NCBI GenBank assembly: GCA_964544105.1
Contig: CAZIZQ010000015.1
Coordinates: forward strand, 1-23,093
Source: GCA-016432345 sp964544105
Lineage (GTDB): Bacteria; Patescibacteriota; Microgenomatia; Levybacterales; UBA12049
Length of the DNA stretch: 23,093 bases
Direction: 5' to 3'
Translations under genes and position numbers: made by a program
The notes under the pieces: model-generated
Seen by the model: only the letters and a program-made list of their open reading frames with translations
The model's database searches: none
Told to the model about the DNA's origin: nothing
In this document: in pieces, positions 6,449 through 11,674 of the stretch
How the letters are laid out: each line of letters begins with the position of its first letter
Position numbering within the stretch: position 1 is the stretch's first letter

Positions 6449-8619
6449 GGTTTGGCTTCTGGTTCGGGGTGGGGACAACTGATGCAGTATTGCTCGTTAA
6501 GCGCATCAGTAACAATTAATTCGTCCCGTTCTTCCACATTGTCAGTTTGTCCCGGTTTTGCTAGATCATTTGTTGCTTTATCAATAAAAACCTTTTGCCG
6601 CCCAGAATCTATTTTTTTTGGCTCTGTCCCTTTGATAAAATATTCATATTTGGTAGGACAACTGTCCGGCGTACCGTCAGGTGGGGGAAGCAGTCCCGAG
6701 GTGGCACAGACAATTTTTCCAACAACGTCGTTTGGTTGATGCGGCCAGGCCGGCTTTTCGTCTTTGATAAGGTTTGTCATAATTATATTCCAAATAGGTG
6801 CTGCGCCGGTAACACCCGAAACTAGGTTTCCCATCGGACTATTGTCGTTATTGCCAACCCATGCACCAACGACATATTTGGGCGTGTAGCCAAATGTCCA
6901 GTTATCCCGAAAATCATTGGTGGTACCGGTTTTTACTGCCACAGTTGCGCCGGGAATTCTTAGTTTGGAGTTTGGACCAAAGGCCATCTCGCGCGCGCCG
7001 TTGTCGGAAAGAATCTGGGAGATAATAAAGGGAATTCCCGGATTAAATACTTTTTTTCCAAAGATCGGGCTTGGTGGGGGCGTGTAGTGCTCCAGCTCGT
7101 TTCCGTCTCTGTCGGTAACTATTAGTATGGCATGAATAGGGACAAGATAGCCCTGGTTTGCAAATACGCCATAAGCAGCTGCCATGTCTGTCATGGTAAC
7201 TTCGCCACCCCCAAGAGTAAGGGAAAGTCCATACCTGTCGGGGTCGGTGAATGTGGTAATGCCCATAGCCGAGGCTGTGGCAATCATTGCTTCAAGGCCG
7301 TTGTGTTTAAGCACTTTAACGGCCGGGATGTTAATAGAATTGGCCATGGCCATGCGCATTGATACGGCGCCATGGAATTTGCCATCGTAATTAAGTGGGC
7401 AGTATGCTTTTTGTCCGCCCGGGTTTGGGAAACAGATTGCTTGGTCTACAAAAACAGAGGCCGCAGTTAATCCTTTGACTAGGCCAGTTGCGTAATTGAT
7501 TGGTTTTATCGAAGACCCAGGCTGGCGATAGGCAATGGCAACATTAACATTGCCGTCGATATCGGTATCAAAATAATCTTTACTTCCAACCATTGCCAAA
7601 ATTTCTCCCGTTGCGGGATTGGTAACTATTGCGGCGCCATTACTGACCCGTTGGTTTTTGAGTTTTGCCACTTCTGATGCTACCGTACTTTCGGCAAAGT
7701 CCTGGATGGCAAGATCAAGCGTTGTTTTTACTTTTAATCCTCCTTGCTCGACTTTTTCCTGGCCATATTTTTTTTCCAGTAAATCTTTGACATACAAGAC
7801 AAAATGGGGAGCTTTAATGACACTTGATACTTTTTGAAAGACGAGTGGTTGTTGTTTTGCCTGCTCCATTTGGTCTTTGGTAATATATCCTTGTTCCTGC
7901 ATCTTTCGTAGGACATCTTCTTGTTTTCTTTTGGCAAGTTCTGGATGGGCGCCAAATGGATTAAATGAGGTCGGGGATTCTGGGAGTCCGGCGATTAGGG
8001 CGCTTTCTGCCAGGTTGAGGTCTTTGGCATGTTTGCCAAAATATGTTTGGGATGCCGATTCTACTCCCCATGAAGTGCCGCCATATGGAGATTGGTTTAG
8101 GTACATTTCCAGAATTTTGTCTTTTGAATATAACACCTCTGTGACAAACGCCAGGATCACCTCTTTTATTTTTCTGGTGATAGTTCTTTCTTGGGTAAGA
8201 AGGCCATTTTTTACCAGTTGCTGGGTAATGGTTGATCCTCCCTGTAGTTGTTTGCCGGTAAGGTTTGTGTATGTTGCACGAACAATACCCCGAATATCAA
8301 TTGCTCCATGTCGGTAGAAGTCTTTATCTTCTGTGGCAATGGTTGCTTGTTGGAGATATTTGGTTGTATCTTTTAATGAAACATGTGTTTGATTACGTGC
8401 TCCGTAGATAGTAAAGAGCAGATTGTCGTTTCTGTCAGTAATTTGGGTGGATTGGGGTGTGGAGGTACTACTTAATTTAGTAGGGGATGGGAGGTCTTTA
8501 AGAATAAAGAAGTAAAATATAACAATACAAAGAGTGGTGATTACCAGAAAGCCTATCTGGGTGGTTTTTTTCGGAAGGGGAATTTTGATCCGTAGCTTTT
8601 TGAAATTAGGTATTTTCAT
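6445..8619 (-). CDS. Class A penicillin-binding protein (PBP1A-like)
   Basis: This 724-residue bifunctional cell-wall synthase is membrane-anchored by one helix (about residues 21-41). The GT51 transglycosylase domain spans about 70-250, with Glu97 in TEDKDFYRH and QGGSTITQQ at 126-134. The transpeptidase domain spans about 300-620, with Ser369 in QPGSSIK, SIN at 428-430 and KTGT at 563-566. A short tail with four Cys (CATSGLLPPPDGTPDSC and CISCPHPE) follows and might form extracellular disulfides. It is a clear paralogue of the PBP at 3202-5345 on the same strand, 32 nt upstream of the secreted coiled-coil gene. It is read from an extended -10 promoter that shares its -35 with the divergent antitoxin gene. 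The ATG is 8 nt past the -10, so the message is probably leaderless. Confidence 0.95.
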   Translation of the reverse strand: MKIPNFKKLRIKIPLPKKTTQIGFLVITTLCIVIFYFFILKDLPSPTKLSSTSTPQSTQITDRNDNLLFTIYGARNQTHVSLKDTTKYLQQATIATEDKDFYRHGAIDIRGIVRATYTNLTGKQLQGGSTITQQLVKNGLLTQERTITRKIKEVILAFVTEVLYSKDKILEMYLNQSPYGGTSWGVESASQTYFGKHAKDLNLAESALIAGLPESPTSFNPFGAHPELAKRKQEDVLRKMQEQGYITKDQMEQAKQQPLVFQKVSSVIKAPHFVLYVKDLLEKKYGQEKVEQGGLKVKTTLDLAIQDFAESTVASEVAKLKNQRVSNGAAIVTNPATGEILAMVGSKDYFDTDIDGNVNVAIAYRQPGSSIKPINYATGLVKGLTAASVFVDQAICFPNPGGQKAYCPLNYDGKFHGAVSMRMAMANSINIPAVKVLKHNGLEAMIATASAMGITTFTDPDRYGLSLTLGGGEVTMTDMAAAYGVFANQGYLVPIHAILIVTDRDGNELEHYTPPPSPIFGKKVFNPGIPFIISQILSDNGAREMAFGPNSKLRIPGATVAVKTGTTNDFRDNWTFGYTPKYVVGAWVGNNDNSPMGNLVSGVTGAAPIWNIIMTNLIKDEKPAWPHQPNDVVGKIVCATSGLLPPPDGTPDSCPTKYEYFIKGTEPKKIDSGRQKVFIDKATNDLAKPGQTDNVEERDELIVTDALNEQYCISCPHPEPEAKP

Positions 8620-8626
8620 GTCTTTT

Positions 8627-8654
8627 ATAATACCATGATTTGAGCCCCTTGCAA
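8627..8654 (-). promoter_or_regulatory. Promoter of the PBP operon, sharing its -35 with the divergent antitoxin promoter
   Basis: On the minus strand: TTGCAA at 8654-8649, a 16-bp spacer ending in TGG (extended -10), and TATTAT at 8632-8627. The PBP ATG begins at 8619. TTGCAA is its own reverse complement, so the same six bases serve the promoter at 8649-8677 on the other strand. Confidence 0.7.
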
Positions 8655-8689
8655 AATACTGAAATTCAGTATATACTTAATTTCAGTAT
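8649..8689 (+). promoter_or_regulatory. Promoter and two tandem 17-bp operators of toxin-antitoxin module 2
   Basis: The promoter is TTGCAA at 8649-8654, a 17-bp spacer, and TATACT at 8672-8677, with the ATG at 8688. Two palindromic 17-mers abut each other: 8656-8672 (ATACTGAA-A-TTCAGTAT, perfect) and 8673-8689 (ATACTTAATTTCAGTAT, 15 of 17 identical to the first). The first covers the spacer, and the second covers the -10 through the start codon. They are probable binding sites for the AbrB-like antitoxin or its complex with the toxin. Occupancy would be expected to affect the divergent PBP promoter as well. Confidence 0.75.
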
Positions 8690-8957
8690 GAGTACGGTAA
8701 GATTTGTGAAGTCATTTAGCAAAGGTCAGATAACCATTCCAAAGGAATTTCGGGATGCCTTTGGTATAAAAGATGAATTTTGGCTCAAACTATCTATTGC
8801 CGGCAATACAATTGTTGCCGAGCCCGTTGAACAAGAAAAGAATAAGTCGGATTACCTAAATAAACTTTTAAGTATTAAAGGAGGTTGGATTTCAGAAAAG
8901 GAGATAAAGGAAAATAGAGCACAAGTTGAAAAACAGATGCAGAAACGCGCTCTATGA
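8688..8957 (+). CDS. AbrB/MazE-like antitoxin, module 2
   Basis: This 89-residue protein has an N-terminal SpoVT/AbrB swapped-hairpin DNA-binding domain (KGQITIPKEFRDAFGIK, then WLKLSIAGNTIVAEPV). Its charged helical C-terminal half would contact the toxin. I chose ATG 8688 because it follows the promoter at the spacing seen elsewhere; an upstream in-frame start would lie inside the operators. The stop overlaps the toxin start (ATGA at 8954-8957). It probably represses its own operon through the two 17-bp palindromes. Confidence 0.85.
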   Translation: MSTVRFVKSFSKGQITIPKEFRDAFGIKDEFWLKLSIAGNTIVAEPVEQEKNKSDYLNKLLSIKGGWISEKEIKENRAQVEKQMQKRAL

Positions 8958-9349
8958 AAAAAATTCTTCTTGATACTTCTATTCTTATTGATTTTATCCG
9001 AAGAGACAATAAAGAAAATACACTGTTAGTTCGTTTTATAAAAGAAGGATATAGTTTGTATGTTTCAATACTTACTCATACCGAAGTGTACGCAGGCAGA
9101 AGTGTTTGGGAAAGTACCGTAGTGAGGCAAGAGGCAGAAAAATTGTTTTCTGGAATGGAAATAATACCCCTAGAAAAGGAAATCTCTACAAAAGCAGGAG
9201 AAATAAAGGCCTTTTGTAGGACTACATTAACAGATGCTGTTATTGCAGCAACAGCACTTGTGCATGATGTAGCACTTGCTACGCTCAATGTGAAAGATTT
9301 TGAGAAAATAAAAGGGATACGGTTGTTTCCAAATGACCTCCGGAATTAA
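8954..9349 (+). CDS. VapC-family PIN toxin, module 2
   Basis: This 131-residue protein is a textbook VapC. It has Asp in ILLDTSILIDF, Glu in THTEVYAG, Asp in TLTDAVIAATAL and the final ATLNVKDFEKIKG. VapC toxins are Mg2+-dependent endoribonucleases, commonly acting on tRNA or rRNA; the target here is unknown. It overlaps the AbrB-like antitoxin by 4 nt, so production is coupled. It ends 45 nt before the first base of the next antitoxin gene, leaving room only for that gene's own promoter. Confidence 0.9.
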   Translation: MKKILLDTSILIDFIRRDNKENTLLVRFIKEGYSLYVSILTHTEVYAGRSVWESTVVRQEAEKLFSGMEIIPLEKEISTKAGEIKAFCRTTLTDAVIAATALVHDVALATLNVKDFEKIKGIRLFPNDLRN

Positions 9350-9356
9350 AAACGGA

Positions 9357-9388
9357 TTGACAAAAATAGTAATGTATGGTATACATTA
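9357..9388 (+). promoter_or_regulatory. Promoter and operator of toxin-antitoxin module 3
   Basis: TTGACA at 9357-9362, a 17-bp spacer ending in TGG (extended -10), and TATACA at 9380-9385. The ATG is at 9394, so the mRNA is predicted leaderless. A perfect inverted repeat TAATGTAT-GGT-ATACATTA at 9370-9388 covers the -10 and is a likely RHH-antitoxin operator. Confidence 0.75.
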
Positions 9389-9393
9389 GCCAT

Positions 9394-9636
9394 ATGATAC
9401 GAACACAAGTATATTTACCAAAACAGCTTTATCAGACTATTGATCTGGTAGCAAAACGCGAGAACAAGCCCAAAGCACAGGTTATTCGTGACGTGCTTGA
9501 GGAAGGAATAGAAAATAAGCAGGGTAATGTAGGAGAGGCGCTGCTTTCGTTAGCAGCATTGGGTAAAAAGTTAAAGCTAAAGGGCCCTAGTGATTTATCC
9601 AAGAATATAGATAAGTATCTTTACGAAGATGCCTAA
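9394..9636 (+). CDS. Ribbon-helix-helix antitoxin, module 3
   Basis: This 80-residue protein begins MIRTQVYLPKQLYQTIDL, the beta-strand and first helix of the RHH/CopG fold. A second helix follows with KPKAQVIRDVLEEGIENK. An earlier in-frame ATG at 9376 lies inside the -10 and operator region, so the ATG at 9394 is preferred. The gene overlaps the toxin by 8 nt (9629-9636). Autoregulation is likely through the palindrome at 9370-9388. The C-terminal part (LKGPSDLSKNIDKYLYED) would wrap the toxin. Confidence 0.85.
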   Translation: MIRTQVYLPKQLYQTIDLVAKRENKPKAQVIRDVLEEGIENKQGNVGEALLSLAALGKKLKLKGPSDLSKNIDKYLYEDA

Positions 9637-10045
9637 AGCAATTATTGTTGACTCAAGCGCTATTGTTTCACTTGCTCTTCCTGTAGACAGCAATAACGCT
9701 AAAGCTTTAAAAATTAGCAGAGATATTCTTCATACAAAAGAGCTTCTTATTATCCCTGGAGATATTTTTTCTGAAGTCCTCAATGTTCTTGGAAAGAAAA
9801 CAGGTCATAAAGGCGCTGTTGTTATTGGAGTAAATATTCTTAAAGATAGACGTTTTACAATAGAAGAAGTAACTGTGGCATTGCGTTTACGAGCCTTAGA
9901 AAAATTTAAGAAGCAAGCAGAATCTGTCAGTTTTACAAACTGCACAGTTATGGCATGTGCAGACGAGTTTGAGACAAAAGAAATCTTCGGCTTTGACGAA
10001 GCGTTTAGAAAAAATGGATATAAAAGGATTGGGATTGATGGGTAA
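9629..10045 (+). CDS. PIN-domain toxin, module 3
   Basis: This 138-residue protein has a PIN-like N terminus (AIIVDSSAIVSLALP, first Asp), Glu in FSEVLNVLG and the terminal IFGFDEAFRKNGYKRIG typical of PIN toxins. The third acidic position, usually Asp in an SFTD or LTDA motif, reads SFTNC here, so one metal ligand may be replaced by Asn. Activity could therefore be weakened, or neighbouring acids may compensate. It overlaps its antitoxin by 8 nt. The last 21 bases of its 3' end reappear at 11272-11292 after the next module, a trace of local duplication. Confidence 0.8.
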   Translation: MPKAIIVDSSAIVSLALPVDSNNAKALKISRDILHTKELLIIPGDIFSEVLNVLGKKTGHKGAVVIGVNILKDRRFTIEEVTVALRLRALEKFKKQAESVSFTNCTVMACADEFETKEIFGFDEAFRKNGYKRIGIDG

Positions 10046-10100
10046 ATACATCTCATCAACTGAAATGACGCTTGACATTAGTTGAAGAAAATCTGATACT
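10019..10100 (+). repeat. Copy A of duplicated block P (toxin 3' end plus promoter)
   Basis: This block matches 11272-11354. The first 21 bases (10019-10039, coding for YKRIGID) are identical. The last 37 bases (10064-10100) differ by one base and contain TTGACA at 10072-10077, a 17-bp spacer and GATACT at 10095-10100. The middle is diverged. It drives small ORF A. See also blocks G and G' at 10399-10477 and 11596-11674. Confidence 0.85.
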
Positions 10101-10119
10101 AAAGATAGAGGTAATATAT

Positions 10120-10323
10120 TTGAGTTTTAATAAAATATATATCAAAATAGTTGGTATGATAATGATAATCATTGGGGCTATAATTGTTGGTATGAGATTG
10201 ATGATTAACATTAGTTCTTCTGGTACCCTTACAGATATGTTGGCCAGTTCAGCTTATGGTATCCTTTTTATAGCTCTAGGATTATACTTTCTAGTCCTAC
10301 CGGATATGAAGAAAAAAATTTAG
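10120..10323 (+). CDS. Small two-helix membrane protein (ORF A)
   Basis: This is a 67-residue protein of unknown function, starting from TTG at 10120. The TTG is preceded by AGAGG at 10107-10111, the only convincing Shine-Dalgarno I see in the window. Two hydrophobic helices are visible (VGMIMIIIGAIIVGM and AYGILFIALGLYFLVLP), joined by a Ser/Thr-rich loop, with a Lys-rich end. The promoter is in block P. A different small membrane ORF (11361-11516) occupies the equivalent place in the second copy of this block. Start choice and coding status are moderately certain. Confidence 0.55.
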   Translation: MSFNKIYIKIVGMIMIIIGAIIVGMRLMINISSSGTLTDMLASSAYGILFIALGLYFLVLPDMKKKI

Positions 10324-10400
10324 AAAAAGAGGTTACTACTTTTTCTTTTCTTTTTCAAACACTTCACCTCCAACTACATTTTTAATTGACTTGATAGGTA

Positions 10401-10428
10401 TTGATGAACCCTTTATCTGTGGTATACT
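10401..10428 (+). promoter_or_regulatory. Duplicate copy of the gap promoter
   Basis: TTGATG at 10401-10406, a 16-bp spacer ending in TGG, and TATACT at 10423-10428, identical to the promoter of the intact gap gene at 11598-11625. It now drives an 17-codon gap fragment and probably contributes transcripts of the toxin-antitoxin module behind it. Confidence 0.7.
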
Positions 10429-10434
10429 CAATAT

Positions 10435-10488
10435 ATGGTACGGGTTGCGATAAATGGGTATGGTAGGATTGGGCGGGCGGTGGCTTAA
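10435..10488 (+). pseudogene. 5' fragment of a GAPDH gene (17 codons)
   Basis: The peptide MVRVAINGYGRIGRAVA and a stop repeat the first 14 residues of the intact GAPDH at 11632, after which the sequence diverges. Block G' (10399-10477) and block G (11596-11674) differ by a single base in 79. The fragment keeps a complete promoter, so a short leaderless mini-ORF may still be translated. It is a duplication remnant, not a gene. Confidence 0.85.
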
Positions 10489-10489
10489 C

Positions 10490-10535
10490 TGATATCATTT
10501 TGTGATATTGACAAGTGATATTTAACTGTTATAAT
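10490..10535 (+). promoter_or_regulatory. Promoter and possible operator of toxin-antitoxin module 4
   Basis: TTGACA at 10508-10513, a 16-bp spacer ending in TGT (extended -10), and a perfect TATAAT at 10530-10535. The ATG at 10542 is exactly at the expected transcription start. TGATATCA at 10490-10497 and two further GTGATAT copies around the -35 give inverted and direct repeats suited to antitoxin binding. Confidence 0.75.
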
Positions 10536-10541
10536 GTATTT

Positions 10542-10820
10542 ATGTTAAACACAAGTTTTATACCAGCCAGAAATCTTCAGAAGTCTTATAAATCCATTAT
10601 TGAGGACGTTAAGTTCAGAAAACAAGCAGTGGTTTTAACCACCAATGCTCGACCCCAAGCTGCTATTATTTCTCTGGAAGATTTAGATAAACTTAAGACT
10701 GTTAAGGTAACGCAAGCTGCTTTAGATATGCTTAAGCTGGCAAGTGAGAGTAGGGAAGAATTAAAGAGTTTGCCTGGGGATTTAAGGGGTCGTGCAAATG
10801 ATATTTTATATACTAAATAA
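10542..10820 (+). CDS. Phd/YefM-type antitoxin, module 4
   Basis: This 92-residue protein fits the Phd/YefM layout. The N-terminal IPARNLQKSYKSIIEDV, then QAVVLTTNARPQAAIISLED, match the strand-helix-strand fold that binds DNA. An extended C-terminal helix (about residues 50-92) would inhibit the toxin. I chose the ATG at 10542 because the longer in-frame start lies inside the promoter. It ends 2 nt before the PIN toxin. Expression probably comes from its own strong promoter, plus read-through from the duplicated gap promoter upstream. Confidence 0.85.
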   Translation: MLNTSFIPARNLQKSYKSIIEDVKFRKQAVVLTTNARPQAAIISLEDLDKLKTVKVTQAALDMLKLASESREELKSLPGDLRGRANDILYTK

Positions 10821-10822
10821 AT

Positions 10823-11257
10823 ATGGCAAAAATAGTTGTCGTTGATTCAGATGCAATTTTTGCTATTTATAATCCCAACGATCCTTTAAATACTAAAGCA
10901 ACCAATACATTTAGAGAGTTAGTTAATCTTGGGTATCAACTTATTTATCCAACCTCTGTTATTTTTGAGGTAATATCGTTATTCCAACGGGTTTTACCTA
11001 CTCCAACAGTTACCACAAAGCTTATAGATATGATTAAAAATGACCAAATACTGATTCACATTGTTGACGGGGATATCCTAAAAGAAGCAGCTGCCTTGTT
11101 TAATCCAGCTGGAAGTAAAAAAAATACTCTAATAGATTGTTCGGTAGTAATTGTCGCGAAAAAAATATATGCTGATGCTGTTTTTAGTTATGATGGTTTC
11201 TATACTAAACGAGGTCTTAAACTGGCAGAGGATTTAATTAAAAAAACTAAGAATTGA
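10823..11257 (+). CDS. PIN-domain toxin, module 4
   Basis: This 144-residue PIN-domain protein has Asp residues in IVVVDSDAIFAIYN, Glu in VIFEVISLF, Asp in TLIDCSVVIVAKK and Asp in FSYDGFYTKRG, so all four acidic positions are present. It is paired with a Phd/YefM-type antitoxin 2 nt upstream, a combination seen in mixed-partner modules. Just after its stop, at 11272, a fragment of the module 3 toxin's end recurs. This suggests that module 4 replaced or was inserted next to a second copy of module 3. Confidence 0.85.
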   Translation: MAKIVVVDSDAIFAIYNPNDPLNTKATNTFRELVNLGYQLIYPTSVIFEVISLFQRVLPTPTVTTKLIDMIKNDQILIHIVDGDILKEAAALFNPAGSKKNTLIDCSVVIVAKKIYADAVFSYDGFYTKRGLKLAEDLIKKTKN

Positions 11258-11271
11258 GATAATAGAATAGG

Positions 11272-11354
11272 TATAAAAGGATTGGGATTGATAAGTAAGG
11301 TGTTGTTCCATAAACAAAATGACGCTTGACATTAGCTGAAGAAAATCTGATACT
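11272..11354 (+). repeat. Copy B of duplicated block P (toxin remnant plus promoter)
   Basis: The first 21 bases are identical to 10019-10039 and still encode YKRIGID, here followed by Lys and a stop but detached from any toxin gene. The last 37 bases match 10064-10100 with one change. They carry TTGACA at 11326-11331, a 17-bp spacer and GATACT at 11349-11354, leading directly into the ATG at 11361. Confidence 0.85.
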
Positions 11355-11360
11355 GAAAAT

Positions 11361-11516
11361 ATGGCTAATAAATCCAATAATAAGAAAATAGATGAAGTAT
11401 ATGGATTTTATAAGATGTGGAATATGGGCGGAAAACTTATTCTTGTTCTTTTTGCAATATTAGCTTTTATAATCGGTTTTGCATTTCTTCAGAATTTACC
11501 CAGACTCTTAAAGTAA
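11361..11516 (+). CDS. Small single-helix membrane protein (ORF B)
   Basis: This 51-residue ORF has a polar, Asn/Lys-rich N terminus and one clear transmembrane helix (LILVLFAILAFIIGFAFL), ending NLPRLLK. The ATG is 7 nt past the -10 of block P, so the mRNA is predicted leaderless. It holds the same place between blocks P and G as ORF A (10120-10323), but the two protein sequences are unrelated by eye. Function unknown. It is short enough to be missed by usual gene callers. Confidence 0.55.
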   Translation: MANKSNNKKIDEVYGFYKMWNMGGKLILVLFAILAFIIGFAFLQNLPRLLK

Positions 11517-11540
11517 TTATTCTTCCTTTTTCTCTCCTTG

Positions 11541-11560
11541 TTCTGAGCCTGTCGAAGAAT
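11541..11560. repeat. TTCTGAGCC...GAAGAAT dispersed repeat fragment
   Basis: The 20-base stretch beginning TTCTGAGCCTGTCGAAG matches a short repeat I know from the intergenic regions of many bacterial genomes. It lies after ORF B, 38 nt before the gap promoter. Only one copy is in the window. Confidence 0.5.
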
Positions 11561-11595
11561 CCTCTATCACTTCATCTTCAACTGCGATTTTTAAT

Positions 11596-11674
11596 TATTG
11601 ATGAACCCTTTATCTGTGGTATACTCAATATATGGTACGGGTTGCGATAAATGGGTACGGTAGGATTGGGCGGG
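11596..11674 (+). repeat. Block G, duplicated at 10399-10477 (gap promoter and first codons)
   Basis: The 79 bases differ by one base from 10399-10477. Weaker similarity continues some 30 bases upstream in both copies (ACTTCA...CAACT...TTTTTAATT). This copy belongs to the intact gap gene, and the other lies before module 4. Confidence 0.9.
11598..11625 (+). promoter_or_regulatory. gap promoter (extended -10)
   Basis: TTGATG at 11598-11603, a 16-bp spacer ending in TGG, and TATACT at 11620-11625. The ATG begins 7 nt later, at 11632, the expected transcription start, so the gap message is predicted leaderless. Confidence 0.75.

Noticed and set aside
10072..10119. TTG at 10072 as start of ORF A
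   Set aside because: It is the -35 hexamer of the block P promoter. The TTG at 10120 has a proper AGAGG in front.
10324..10362. GAAAAAG...CTTTTTC stem after ORF A as a rho-independent terminator
   Set aside because: The stem is purely A/T-rich with weak pairing, so termination cannot be claimed.
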